Position numbers and translations under genes: made by a program. Shown here one piece after another: positions 43,862 through 52,931 of a stretch of DNA of 64,000 nucleotides. Positions within the stretch are counted from its first letter, which is position 1, and each line of letters starts with the position of its first letter. The notes below the pieces were generated by a model. It searched no databases, had not been told where the DNA came from, and saw only the letters and a list, made by a program, of their open reading frames with translations. Origin of the DNA: Christiangramia fulva (lineage in GTDB: Bacteria > Bacteroidota > Bacteroidia > Flavobacteriales > Flavobacteriaceae); NCBI RefSeq assembly GCF_003024155.1, contig NZ_CP028136.1, positions 1,984,001-2,048,000 of the forward strand, given 5' to 3'.

Positions 43862-45238
43862 ATGAATATTTTTTCCTGTAAAATCATCATTCTAATTATC
43901 AGTTTTTCAACTTTTTTAACCAAAGCTCAAGAATCTCACCCCAGCCGATTGAAAGCGCTTGTGAATTACAAGATTATTACTCTTAAGGATGAACAGGTGC
44001 AAAAAGACAAAATTATCCTTTTGAAGAACGGTAAGATTTTCAAATTTATTTCTGAAAAAGAATTCGACGAATATCAAATTGCTGATTCGCTTATCATCGA
44101 TGGTCATGGGCAATTTTTAATGCCTTCTTTTTCTGAAATGCATGCACACCTGCAACCAAAAAATCCATTTCATAAACAGTATCTGAAAGATTTTTTAGGA
44201 TATGGTATCACCCGGATACGCGTCATGGCCGGAAATGAAAACCTTTTGGCCTGGAGAGATAGTATTTCAGAAGGCTTGCTAATGGGGCCAGAACTCAAGG
44301 TAGCCGGCCCTTTGATAGATGGTACACCACCGCTTTGGGGAAAAGCTCACGACGGTCCTGTGGTAGATGAAGTGAATAAAGTAGATTCTGTTGTAAGAAT
44401 GCAGAAATCACAAGGCTATGATTTTATAAAGTTATATGAAAGATTACCTGCAGATGTATATTTCGCTTTTTTAAAAGCCGCTGAAAAATATGATATCAAA
44501 GTTGCAGCCCATATTCCTCTGGCGCTGCTTTCCAAACCAGTAATAAAAAAGGTTTTTAATAAAAAATCTCCTTCTTTCGAACACTTAAAGAATTTTGGTC
44601 CCTTTGTGACCTGTTCTGAGATTCAAAAAGTAGAAGCTCCAGATGACTATAACTACTATGGAACCGAACTGTGCAAAGATCCCGATGCTTTCAAAGTAAA
44701 GCAAGTGGTTTACCAAATAAAGGCAAATAACATCTGGATTTGTCCAACTTCGGTTCTTTGGAAAAATTCATCCCATAAAGAGGTAATTGAAAACCTTATA
44801 GAAACCGAAGCCTTCGCAAGAATGGATCGAGCTTTAAAGAACTGGTGGCTTTCCAGTAAAGATAGTGGTCAAAGAAATATCCCCATGGATGAACTGAGCA
44901 GCGTTTTTCTAGAGGAAATGGCGCGGCAAAAAGTAAAAGTCCTTGCTGGCACCGATTTTCCAAATCCATTCCTTATTCCCGGCTTGTCACTTCATCAGGA
45001 GATGCAAAACCTGGTAAAGCACGGTTTCTCTAACCTTGAGGCATTACGTGCAGCGACCATTTATCCCGCTCAGTATTGGGAGGAAATTGTGGGAACTGAT
45101 TATTTTAACAGTGGAGGGGATGCTAATTTTGTTATCCTGAAAAAGAATCCGCTTAAAGATATCAGGAATACTCTTAGCATAGAAAAAGTCATTTTTAAAG
45201 GAAAATTCTTTCAGCCTAAAACCCTTTTCACTAGTTAA
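43862..45238 (+). CDS. secreted amidohydrolase-family metallohydrolase
   Basis: 458 aa. Signal peptide IIILIISFSTFLTKAQ (about 8-23). Metal ligands of the amidohydrolase barrel: HAH in EMHAHLQP (about 95), FIKLYERL with the bridging-Lys position (about 193), His in AAHIPL and SFEHLKNF, and Asp in LAGTDFPNP (about 364). Relatives cleave dipeptides, imides or cyclic amides; periplasmic here. It sits between two LytTR-regulated barrel genes, which suggests processing of the same ligand. It has no operator of its own, and a terminator separates it from paralog 1. Confidence 0.88.
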   Translation: MNIFSCKIIILIISFSTFLTKAQESHPSRLKALVNYKIITLKDEQVQKDKIILLKNGKIFKFISEKEFDEYQIADSLIIDGHGQFLMPSFSEMHAHLQPKNPFHKQYLKDFLGYGITRIRVMAGNENLLAWRDSISEGLLMGPELKVAGPLIDGTPPLWGKAHDGPVVDEVNKVDSVVRMQKSQGYDFIKLYERLPADVYFAFLKAAEKYDIKVAAHIPLALLSKPVIKKVFNKKSPSFEHLKNFGPFVTCSEIQKVEAPDDYNYYGTELCKDPDAFKVKQVVYQIKANNIWICPTSVLWKNSSHKEVIENLIETEAFARMDRALKNWWLSSKDSGQRNIPMDELSSVFLEEMARQKVKVLAGTDFPNPFLIPGLSLHQEMQNLVKHGFSNLEALRAATIYPAQYWEEIVGTDYFNSGGDANFVILKKNPLKDIRNTLSIEKVIFKGKFFQPKTLFTS

Positions 45239-45294
45239 AAAAAATTGCTTTTCAGCTGTCTTCAAAAAGAAGGCTTTTGTTTCAGCTTTAAAAA

Positions 45295-45368
45295 TTCCCG
45301 GTTCACCTGGGCTATATCCCGTTTCATAGAAAATCACTTCCAGATAGCTCTGATAATTCTGATTTTTA
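45295..45368 (+). promoter_or_regulatory. LytTR direct-repeat operator and promoter of barrel gene 2
   Basis: TTCCCGGTTCAC at 45295-45306 and ATCCCGTTTCAT at 45316-45327, again 21 bp apart. The -7 candidate GATTTTTA at 45361-45368 starts 34 bp after the second repeat, exactly as at 41242. Confidence 0.7.
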
Positions 45369-45401
45369 GCCTGTTAACCAATAATAATCGTAAAATTTAA
45401 G

Positions 45402-47855
45402 ATGATGTTGTATCAACAATTAATAATCCCGATACTTTTTATTTTATTCGGATCTGCCTGTCTTGCACAGGGAGGACAAAGTAAACCTGAAGAAAAGGAA
45501 GGTTCCATTACCGGAGTTCTTCTGGATGAAAATAATGAGACGGTTCCTTTCGCGACCGTAGCGGTTTTAAAAGTAGCCGATTCGTCTGTGGTAAAAGGAA
45601 CCACAACCGATATAGACGGAAATTTTGAGATAAAAGCTCCTAAAACAGGAAAATTTATCCTGAAAATCACTTCGATCGGATATAAACCAGTTTATACCGA
45701 AACCTTTTCGATTTCAAATCCATCTTTTTATAAAGATTTCGGAAAAATTAACATGCAAACCGAAACCACCATGCTCAATGAGGTAATGGTAAAGACTACC
45801 CGCCCTCAAATCCAGGTCGAAAATGGTATAATGGTGATGCGGGTAGAAGGAACGGCAATCGCTGCCGGGAATACCGCTTATGATATGCTTTCTCGTTCAC
45901 CGGGCGTTACTCTTGATCAATCGGGGAATTTTCTGATCAACGGCAGATCCGGAATTTCGGTAATGATCGATGGCAGGCAAACCTATTTATCGGGCGATCA
46001 GCTCAAGGCTTTTTTGGAAAGCATGCCTGCTGAAAATATCAAAGAGATAGAAGTGGTGCACACTCCATCGGCAAAATATGATGCCGAGGGTACGGGAGGA
46101 GTTCTCAATATCGTGCTGAAAGAAAATGCGCAAAAAGGTATGAATGGCAGCGTTTATGCCGGATTTGAATACGGAAAACAAAAATTTTATAATGCCGGGC
46201 TCAACCTTAATTATAAAAAAGGAAAATGGAATTCCTTTCTTAACGCTGATTTTGCTAAACGCGGGATGTACCGCGATCAGCATGCAACCAGAAGTTTTCC
46301 CGGGAATGAGAACATCTCATTTTATGAGCAAAACGGAACTCAGGAGATCGTGAATTTGGTTCCGTCAGTTCAAATAGGCACTGATTATTCTATCAATAAG
46401 AAGCACAGTGTAGGCTTTAGTGCTGATCTTACTTATCGTGAAACCGCGTCTGACTGGAATACATTTTCAGAATTGGGGAACCCTTCAGAAGAGGTTATAA
46501 ATATCGATGCGAAAAATCATTATGATGAAGAATTCAGGAACGGAAGGTTTAATCTTCATTACAACGGCGATTTGGATACTTTGGGCACTTCGCTTTCTGC
46601 CAATCTAGATTATGTTCGCTTGCAGACAAATACCGATTCGCGCTTTGCGAATGATTATCATTACTTGCTTGAGAACAGCCAGGTAAATGAGCTGCTTACC
46701 AATGATAAATTATCTTCTTTCGATATTTTTTCAGCGAAAGTAGATTTTAGATTACCATTCAGTACAACTTCTTCTCTGGAGACCGGCCTCAAGGCAAGTA
46801 AGGTGATTTCTGACAGCGATCTCAAATTTTACCATTTGGAGGATGAAACTTTTCAGTTCGACGAGGATATCAGCAACCGTTTCAGATACACCGAAAATAT
46901 CTATGCGGCCTATGCCAGTTATGACAATAAAATAAATGATACCTGGAATGTTAAATTGGGCCTTAGAATTGAAGAAACTACCGGTGAAGCCAAATTGTAC
47001 AATATGGATGGAGATTATAAGAGAGATTACCTCAATTTTTTTCCGAATGTAATGGTTCAGCAGAAGGTAAGCGAGAATTATATGCTTGATTATTCTTTCA
47101 CCCGCAGAATTACCAGGCCTAACTACCAGACCTTGAATCCCGCTATTTTCTATCTCGATCCCTACAGCTATATTCTTGGAAATCCCGATTTGGAACCTCA
47201 AATCACCAATTCGCTGAAATTGTCTCAGACCATAGCCAAAAAATATCATTTAAGCCTGGGCTATGATTTTGCGAAAAATTATATGGCTGAAAATCCAACT
47301 ACCGATCCTGAAACAGGTGAAACGGTTTATACCACCGAGAATTTAAAATCCTTCAGGAGTTATACGGCTAGTGTGATAGCTCCCATTGAATTTGCCTCTT
47401 TCTGGTATGCGAATAATACTTTTGTGGTCAACCAGCAGAATTACGATTTAATGTTTGAGGGGAGGCAACAACAAAACAAAAATCTTTTCTATATGTTACA
47501 GTCTAATCATCAGCTTAGCCTTCCATGGGATTTAAGCCTGGAGCTGAATGGCACGTTTCGAGGTCCGCTGGCCATTGGTGTTTACACCGTAGACAGCCAA
47601 TGGTGGTTAGATGCCGGATTGAAGAAGTCATTTATGAATGAAAGGCTGAATGTCAGCCTGAAAGCCACCGATATTTTTAAAACCCGAGATATGCATGTGG
47701 AAGGAGAATATGGAAGTAATTCTTTGACCATAGACCAGTATTTTTTCAACCGTGCACTCAGTTTGAACATCCGTTACAGCTTTAGCAAAGGCTCAAAAAT
47801 AAAAAGAAAATCCAGCCCGGAAGATCTGGAAGAATTGAACAGGGCGGGCGGTTAA
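45402..47855 (+). CDS. outer-membrane beta-barrel receptor with carboxypeptidase-like domain (paralog 2)
   Basis: 817 aa. Signal peptide LIIPILFILFGSACLAQ (about 7-23), regulatory domain (TVPFATVAVLKVADSSVV), plug (IDGRQTYLSGDQLKAFLE), barrel, and the same C-terminal tail PEDLEELNRAGG. Plug and domain order match paralog 1 throughout; external loops differ most, so the ligand may differ. The start follows the operator by 34 bp after the presumed -7 box. Confidence 0.9.
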   Translation: MMLYQQLIIPILFILFGSACLAQGGQSKPEEKEGSITGVLLDENNETVPFATVAVLKVADSSVVKGTTTDIDGNFEIKAPKTGKFILKITSIGYKPVYTETFSISNPSFYKDFGKINMQTETTMLNEVMVKTTRPQIQVENGIMVMRVEGTAIAAGNTAYDMLSRSPGVTLDQSGNFLINGRSGISVMIDGRQTYLSGDQLKAFLESMPAENIKEIEVVHTPSAKYDAEGTGGVLNIVLKENAQKGMNGSVYAGFEYGKQKFYNAGLNLNYKKGKWNSFLNADFAKRGMYRDQHATRSFPGNENISFYEQNGTQEIVNLVPSVQIGTDYSINKKHSVGFSADLTYRETASDWNTFSELGNPSEEVINIDAKNHYDEEFRNGRFNLHYNGDLDTLGTSLSANLDYVRLQTNTDSRFANDYHYLLENSQVNELLTNDKLSSFDIFSAKVDFRLPFSTTSSLETGLKASKVISDSDLKFYHLEDETFQFDEDISNRFRYTENIYAAYASYDNKINDTWNVKLGLRIEETTGEAKLYNMDGDYKRDYLNFFPNVMVQQKVSENYMLDYSFTRRITRPNYQTLNPAIFYLDPYSYILGNPDLEPQITNSLKLSQTIAKKYHLSLGYDFAKNYMAENPTTDPETGETVYTTENLKSFRSYTASVIAPIEFASFWYANNTFVVNQQNYDLMFEGRQQQNKNLFYMLQSNHQLSLPWDLSLELNGTFRGPLAIGVYTVDSQWWLDAGLKKSFMNERLNVSLKATDIFKTRDMHVEGEYGSNSLTIDQYFFNRALSLNIRYSFSKGSKIKRKSSPEDLEELNRAGG

Positions 47856-47884
47856 GCATTTTTTCCGATTTTAAATTTATTCTT

Positions 47885-47914
47885 AAGCCTGATGTTTTTG
47901 CATCGGGCTTTTTT
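47885..47914 (+). terminator. terminator after barrel gene 2
   Basis: AAGCCTGATG / CATCGGGCTT stem with TTTTTG loop and a T-run. Confidence 0.85.
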
Positions 47915-48006
47915 AATTTACTATTTAACAAACACTTTGAGCAATTGCATTAAAATATATTTCAATAAGAGTATTTATGATTTGTTGATACTTCTAATTT
48001 TCGGCC

Positions 48007-48204
48007 ATGAAATTTTATTACTCGGCCAAGAACCCCGATCATAATGGAATGATAAGGGTTCACGGGGAAGATTGCAAAGAACTTCCCGACGTCCTGGATA
48101 GGGTATATCTGGGGATTTTTGCCAATGGAGACCTGGCAAAGAAAAAAGCGCAACAAAACCTTCTGGTAACAAATATTATTGTTTGTAAATGTTGCTACGA
48201 TTAA
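48007..48204 (+). CDS. small Cys/His-containing protein
   Basis: 65 aa, unrecognised. It has His-Cys pairs near each end (RVHGEDCKELPDV and VCKCCYD), which might bind a metal, and no signal peptide. A good terminator follows within 25 bp, and the frame is not explained by any repeat, so it is probably a real gene. Confidence 0.6.
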   Translation: MKFYYSAKNPDHNGMIRVHGEDCKELPDVLDRVYLGIFANGDLAKKKAQQNLLVTNIIVCKCCYD

Positions 48205-48226
48205 TCAACTTTTAAATATTTTAGAG

Positions 48227-48260
48227 ATCCGCCAAAATTAAATGGCGGATTTTTCTTTTT
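48227..48260 (+). terminator. terminator
   Basis: ATCCGCCA / TGGCGGAT stem, AAATTAAA loop, then TTTTCTTTTT. Confidence 0.88.
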
Positions 48261-48340
48261 GACATTTTACTGCTTCAAATTTCATTGAAAATACTGAATG
48301 TTATAGAGCGTAATCCGTAGAAATTGCAGCTTTTTTGGCG

Positions 48341-48348
48341 TATCTTTG
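48341..48348 (+). promoter_or_regulatory. -7 box of metal ATPase gene
   Basis: TATCTTTG, a full TAnnTTTG match, 16 bp before the start. The best TTG (48324) gives a short 14-bp spacing. Confidence 0.6.
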
Positions 48349-48364
48349 CTGAAAATTTCATACC

Positions 48365-50344
48365 ATGAGCTGTCAGGTTGGTTGTTGCGCCAGTCATAAC
48401 GACGGGATTTTCGGAGATAAAACCGAAATTATTTTTGCTGGTTTAAGCGGATTATTTCTTGTAACCGGATTTTTAATTTTACAATTCACTTCTCTTCCTT
48501 TTTTATATTCCCTCATCCCATTTCTGTTTTCTTACTTTTTTGGAGGTTATTTTACTTTTCTTGAAGCGGTTAAGGCAGTTGCAAAAGCGAAATTTGAAAT
48601 AGATTTTTTGATGCTTGTGGCGGCCCTAGGTGCTGCTTTTCTTGATAAATGGGCTGAAGGAGCACTTCTTCTTTTCCTTTTTAGTCTTGGTCATGCGCTG
48701 GAACATAAGGCCATGGATAAAGCCCGAAAATCTATAGAATCACTCACTAAACTTTCACCTAAACTCGCGCTTAAAAAAGAAGGTGAAAATTATCGGGAAG
48801 TTCCCATTGAAACCCTGAAACGAGGTGACATCATCAAGGTCATTCCTAATTCAACGGTTAGTGCCGATGGTGTGCTGATAAGTGGCAGGACCAGTATAAA
48901 CCAGGCTCCCATTACCGGCGAGAGCATTCCTGTAGATAAAGAACCGGTTAACGACACTTCTAAAGATTACAATTCTGATGAAATTATTCCCAGCATTAGC
49001 CGAGTTTATGCCGGTACTATAAATGGTGATAATACCATAGAGGTAAAAGTGACCCGGGAATCTTCAGATTCTACCCTAAACAGGTTGATAAACCTTGTTC
49101 AGGAAGCACAGGAAAAAAAATCGCCCACCCAATTGTTGGCCGATAATTTTGAAAAATATTATGTGCCTGCAGTTCTCGCCCTGGTGATCCTTCTGAATTT
49201 TGCTTTTTTGGTGGTAGATGAAACCTGGGGAGAGAGCTTTTACAGGTCTATGGCTGCCCTTGTAGCAGCGAGTCCGTGTGCGCTGGCCATTTCCACTCCT
49301 TCTGCTGTTTTAAGCGGAATTGCCCGTGCAGCGAAAGGAGGAGTTCTAATTAAAGGAGGAAAAGCCCTTGAAGACCTGGGGACCTTAAGGGCTATAGCCT
49401 TTGATAAAACAGGTACTTTAACTGAAGGAAAACCAAAGCTTACCAATTTTGAACTTCTTAATGGAAAGAACGAAAACGAAGTTTTAAAAATGCTCATTTC
49501 GCTGGAAAGTTCCAGTAATCATCCCCTGGCCAGAGCAATTGTAAGAGATGGTAAAGCAAGATTAGGAGAGGGAAATGGTGTCCTTCAGATTTTAAATTCT
49601 GAAGCGGTTCAGGGAAAAGGAATCAGGGGAGAGTTCAATGGTCAAAAGCTGCAAATAGGAAATTGCAGCCTTTACAGCGAAGATGGAGGTGTTCCGGTTG
49701 AGCTTCAAAAAAAAGTCAATGACCTTGAAAAAGAGGGTAAAACGGTGATGCTTTTTCAGCATGAAAAGAACTTTGAGGGCATAATTGGCCTTATGGACGT
49801 GCCGCGAAAATCGGCAAAAGAAACACTCGCAAATCTGAAAAAGATCGGCATCCGAAAAATGATCATGCTTACCGGTGATAACCAGGAGGTAGCCAATGCT
49901 GTGGCAGCAGAGATCAATATCACCCATACCTACGGAGGCCTTTTACCCGAAGAGAAGGTAGAGCGTATCATACAGTTGAAGAAGGAAGAAAATAAAATAG
50001 CGATGGTGGGTGACGGTGTTAACGATGCGCCGGCAATGGCCAATAGTACCGTTGGGATTGCCATGGGCGCCGCCGGTAACGATGTGGCGCTGGAGACTGC
50101 TGATGTTGCTTTGATGGCCGATAAACTTGAGGTACTTCCGTTTGCAATTGCGCTAAGCCGAAAGTCACGACTCATCATCAAGCAGAATCTTTGGATAAGT
50201 CTGGGTGTGGTAGCGCTGCTTTTACCTGCTACCATTATAGGGCTTGCCAATATTGGAATAGCAGTGGTTTTTCATGAAGGTTCTACCGTGGTTGTGGTTT
50301 TAAATGCCCTTAGACTGCTTGGCTTTAAAAATAAATACTTCTAA
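48365..50344 (+). CDS. P1B-4-type heavy-metal exporting ATPase
   Basis: 659 aa without an HMA domain. The N-terminus is Cys-rich (SCQVGCC). SPCA in the sixth helix (about 301-304), the phosphorylated Asp in DKTGTLTEG (about 346), SSNHPLARA, GDGVNDAP, and HEGST in the last helix (about 637). SPC plus HEG(G/S)T defines the P1B-4 group, whose members export Co2+, Fe2+ or related divalent ions. It detoxifies metal at the inner membrane. No regulator of a metal-responsive kind is adjacent, and the downstream S24 repressor looks unrelated. Confidence 0.9.
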   Translation: MSCQVGCCASHNDGIFGDKTEIIFAGLSGLFLVTGFLILQFTSLPFLYSLIPFLFSYFFGGYFTFLEAVKAVAKAKFEIDFLMLVAALGAAFLDKWAEGALLLFLFSLGHALEHKAMDKARKSIESLTKLSPKLALKKEGENYREVPIETLKRGDIIKVIPNSTVSADGVLISGRTSINQAPITGESIPVDKEPVNDTSKDYNSDEIIPSISRVYAGTINGDNTIEVKVTRESSDSTLNRLINLVQEAQEKKSPTQLLADNFEKYYVPAVLALVILLNFAFLVVDETWGESFYRSMAALVAASPCALAISTPSAVLSGIARAAKGGVLIKGGKALEDLGTLRAIAFDKTGTLTEGKPKLTNFELLNGKNENEVLKMLISLESSSNHPLARAIVRDGKARLGEGNGVLQILNSEAVQGKGIRGEFNGQKLQIGNCSLYSEDGGVPVELQKKVNDLEKEGKTVMLFQHEKNFEGIIGLMDVPRKSAKETLANLKKIGIRKMIMLTGDNQEVANAVAAEINITHTYGGLLPEEKVERIIQLKKEENKIAMVGDGVNDAPAMANSTVGIAMGAAGNDVALETADVALMADKLEVLPFAIALSRKSRLIIKQNLWISLGVVALLLPATIIGLANIGIAVVFHEGSTVVVVLNALRLLGFKNKYF

Positions 50345-50381
50345 TTTCCATTTTCATTAGGAAATAATCCCTGAAAAGTTA

Positions 50382-50402
50382 TAAATTTGGAATATTTCCA
50401 AA
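50382..50402 (+). promoter_or_regulatory. promoter with overlapping palindromic operator
   Basis: -7 box TAAATTTG (50382-50389) overlaps the perfect palindrome TTTGGAA-TAT-TTCCAAA (50386-50402), 9 bp ahead of the repressor start codon. This suits autorepression. Confidence 0.65.
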
Positions 50403-50411
50403 ATAACTATT

Positions 50412-51179
50412 ATGGGCACACCCGGATCTATTGAAATCAAACACTTTAAAGAAGTAAGGGAAGAAAATAATTATACCCAGGCTGAATTCGCTTCCCTTCT
50501 GGGTATCAAAAATTCTACAGCCGATATTGAACGGGGAAGGACGCGGCTCTCAGGTAAAATTGTTGCTGAGCTCTTGCGGCAGTTTGGAATTAATCCTTTG
50601 TGGTTGTTTGGGGATAGCGGCCAGAAATATTTGAAAGTTTCCCAGGGAGATGTAAGCCCTAAAGTAGTAACGGTAGATAATTCTGATAACGAGAATATCG
50701 TGCTCGTAAACCAAAAGGCCGCCGCTGGATACCCGCATAATATCCAGGATGTTGAATGGTACAATCAACTACCTGCATTTGATATTCCGCTGCCGGAATT
50801 CAGGAATGCTACCTATCGAGGATTTCAGGTGGAGGGGGATAGTATGCTCCCCGATTACCGGCCTGGCGAGTGGGTGATGGGGAAAGCCGTCGCGGGCCTT
50901 GAAGAAGCCAGTAATAACCGGGTTCATGTGGTGGTTATGTATGATTCTGTGCTGGTGAAAAAACTGCAGAAATTGCCCGATCCTTCCAAGGTCCTGTTGA
51001 TCTCTCTTAACGAGGAATATCTTCCTTTGGAAATTAGCGTTAGCGAAATCCAGGAATTATGGCAGGTGAATTCAAAACTCACCTTTAATCTCGATAATCC
51101 CTCGAATAGCAGCCTTTTCCAGGAATTACAGCAGTCTATGCAAGAACTTAAAAAGGAATTGAAATCTTTTAAAAAATAG
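50412..51179 (+). CDS. XRE-family repressor with S24 (LexA-like) peptidase domain
   Basis: 255 aa. Helix-turn-helix at 10-60 (NNYTQAEFASLLGIKNSTAD). Cleavage-site-like Ala-Gly in AAAGYP (about 104). Catalytic Ser in EGDSMLPDY (about 144) and Lys in VLVKKL (about 183). It should be self-cleaving in response to RecA or a related signal. It differs from LexA by its XRE-type DNA-binding domain and a C-terminal coiled-coil tail (QELQQSMQELKKELKSFKK). No phage genes are near, so it is probably a host stress regulator. Confidence 0.88.
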   Translation: MGTPGSIEIKHFKEVREENNYTQAEFASLLGIKNSTADIERGRTRLSGKIVAELLRQFGINPLWLFGDSGQKYLKVSQGDVSPKVVTVDNSDNENIVLVNQKAAAGYPHNIQDVEWYNQLPAFDIPLPEFRNATYRGFQVEGDSMLPDYRPGEWVMGKAVAGLEEASNNRVHVVVMYDSVLVKKLQKLPDPSKVLLISLNEEYLPLEISVSEIQELWQVNSKLTFNLDNPSNSSLFQELQQSMQELKKELKSFKK

Positions 51180-51180
51180 A

Positions 51181-51215
51181 AAAGCCTTTTTGTTTATAGT
51201 ACAAAAAGGCTTTTC
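51181..51215. terminator. bidirectional terminator
   Basis: AAAAGCCTTTTTG / CAAAAAGGCTTTT stem with a 9-nt loop, between convergent genes. Confidence 0.88.
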
Positions 51216-51249
51216 CAGGCTGGTTAGTGTTTAAAAACAATGACCTAAT

Positions 51250-51498
51250 CTAATAGTCGTCATTGGTTTCGTCCTGTACATCATTAGCAGCATCATCGAT
51301 TGCATCGCCGGTTTCGTCAGCCGCATTTTCTACTGCATCACCAACATCATTGGCGGCACCTTCAATATCATTGCCAACTTCATCGGCATCGTCTCTCATC
51401 TCGGTATTATCATTTCTGTCCTCATTAGTATCTCTACAGGAAGTAACAAATATTCCCATGGAAAATACCATTGCGAGCATTAAAATTGTCTTTTTCAT
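51250..51498 (-). CDS. small acidic lipoprotein with AAxDVxDA-type repeats
   Basis: 82 aa. Lipoprotein signal ending VTSC (Cys21). The mature chain is very acidic with repeated helix units (EGAANDVGDAVENAADETG and DAIDDAANDVQDE). This is a known style of flavobacterial envelope lipoprotein with unknown function. It lies behind a TACATTTG -7 box. Confidence 0.8.
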   Translation of the reverse strand: MKKTILMLAMVFSMGIFVTSCRDTNEDRNDNTEMRDDADEVGNDIEGAANDVGDAVENAADETGDAIDDAANDVQDETNDDY

Positions 51499-51526
51499 CT
51501 TTCTGGTTTTTTGGTATTACTTTTAA

Positions 51527-51534
51527 CAAATGTA
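51527..51534 (-). promoter_or_regulatory. -7 box of acidic lipoprotein gene
   Basis: TACATTTG on the - strand, about 29 bp ahead of the start codon; no clear TTG at -33. Confidence 0.5.
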
Positions 51535-51601
51535 GAGGGCTTCAGCCGACTTTCTTTTAAAGTCATGCTAAATTATTGCTAAATATCTCTAAAATAAAGA
51601 A

Positions 51602-52852
51602 TTAGGCTTTGCTGAGATAGCTTTCAAGCAGCCTGGTGGCACCGGTATTGCTGTTTACGAAATGTTCGCTGATCATCCCGGTTTTTTCCCTGAAATTCTC
51701 GTTTTTAAGCAATTTTTGAAGAATTTCGGTCAGTTCGTCTTTATTTTCAACTGAAAAAAGTCCTGCCAGTTTTTGAAGTTTTCGAGCTTCGGGAAATTTG
51801 CTGATATTTTTTCCAGTGATGATGGGAACCCCGAAAGTTGCAGGTTCCAGGATATTGTGTAAACCTGTTTTTCCGGCGGCGCCACCTACATAAGCAATGT
51901 TGGCGTACGAATAGGCACGGCCAAGATACCCGATGGTGTCCAGGATAAAAACCCTGTATTCTGAAAGATCTTTGGCTTCTTTTTCAGAAAATAGAACCGA
52001 AGGAAGGGTCAATTTTTTGACGAGATCTTCGATCTTTTCAGCCTTGATCTCATGAGGGGCGATGATGAATTTTCCTTTTTTAGTCTTGTTAATGGCTTCG
52101 ACAAATAATTCTTCGTCTTCGGGCCAGGTGCTACCAAAAACAATAATGGTTTCGCTTCCGCAGAAATCCTCAAGGAAATCGATGTGATTATCGCTTTCTA
52201 ATTGTGCAGCCACACGGTCAAAACGGGTATCCCCGGCAACAGTTGAATTTGTAAATCCGAGCTCGGCCAGAAGGCGCTGTGATTCCTTATCCTGAACGAA
52301 AAAATGCTCAAATGCTTCGAGGGAATTTCGCATCCATTTTCCATAACTTTTAAAAAAAAGCTGGTCTTTCCTGAAAACCCCTGAAACCAGGAAACTTCTT
52401 ATTTTTCTTTGCTTTAGTTCTTTTAAAAAATTTGGCCAGAAATCATATTTTATGAAAATGGCCATTTCCGGTTGGACGATATCCAGGAATTTTCGAGCAT
52501 TCGCCGGAGTATCCAGAGGCAGGTAGGTGAAAATATCCACCAGGGGATGTTTCTTTTTGTTTTTAAATCCCGAGGGCGAAAAAAAACTTATAAGGATCTT
52601 TTTTTGAGGATAATTCTTCCTGAGCATCTTCATAACGGGCACTGCCATTTCAAATTCTCCCAGTGAAGCTGCATGTATCCAAATATACTTCTCCTCTGCC
52701 TGAACTTTTTCCTTCAGATCCTGGAAAAGCTGCTTTCTTCCTTTGGTGAATTCTGCCAGTTTCGGACTGAAAATTCCTGCAGTTTTCAGCAGATTTTGTG
52801 CTGAGTAGATTAAAAAATTGTAGATACTATGCAACGATTTCCTTTTGAGCAT
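51602..52852 (-). CDS. waaA: 3-deoxy-D-manno-octulosonic acid transferase
   Basis: 416 aa, normal for WaaA/KdtA. N-terminal glycosyltransferase half with the membrane-associated helix and IWIHAASLGEFEMA (about 58-71), the conserved GE motif; C-terminal half with IAPHEIKAEKI and YVGGAAGKTGLHNILEPA. It adds Kdo to lipid A at the inner-membrane face. A divergent gap of 79 bp separates it from the DegT gene. Confidence 0.95.
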   Translation of the reverse strand: MLKRKSLHSIYNFLIYSAQNLLKTAGIFSPKLAEFTKGRKQLFQDLKEKVQAEEKYIWIHAASLGEFEMAVPVMKMLRKNYPQKKILISFFSPSGFKNKKKHPLVDIFTYLPLDTPANARKFLDIVQPEMAIFIKYDFWPNFLKELKQRKIRSFLVSGVFRKDQLFFKSYGKWMRNSLEAFEHFFVQDKESQRLLAELGFTNSTVAGDTRFDRVAAQLESDNHIDFLEDFCGSETIIVFGSTWPEDEELFVEAINKTKKGKFIIAPHEIKAEKIEDLVKKLTLPSVLFSEKEAKDLSEYRVFILDTIGYLGRAYSYANIAYVGGAAGKTGLHNILEPATFGVPIITGKNISKFPEARKLQKLAGLFSVENKDELTEILQKLLKNENFREKTGMISEHFVNSNTGATRLLESYLSKA

Positions 52853-52882
52853 GCTAAAATAGGCCTTTCCTGATAAATCGAT

Positions 52883-52913
52883 TGTTAGTAGGTGTCATAT
52901 TTCGTATTTTCGT
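52883..52913 (+). promoter_or_regulatory. promoter of DegT aminotransferase gene
   Basis: TTG at 52883-52885, 20 bp, TATTTTCG at 52906-52913 (one mismatch), 18 bp from the ATG. Confidence 0.5.
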
Positions 52914-52931
52914 AGCCCTAAAAATTAGCAA

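Noticed and set aside
50412..51179. Prophage repressor (S24 with XRE HTH)
   Set aside because: No integrase, phage structural gene or att-like repeat nearby; all neighbours look like core chromosome.
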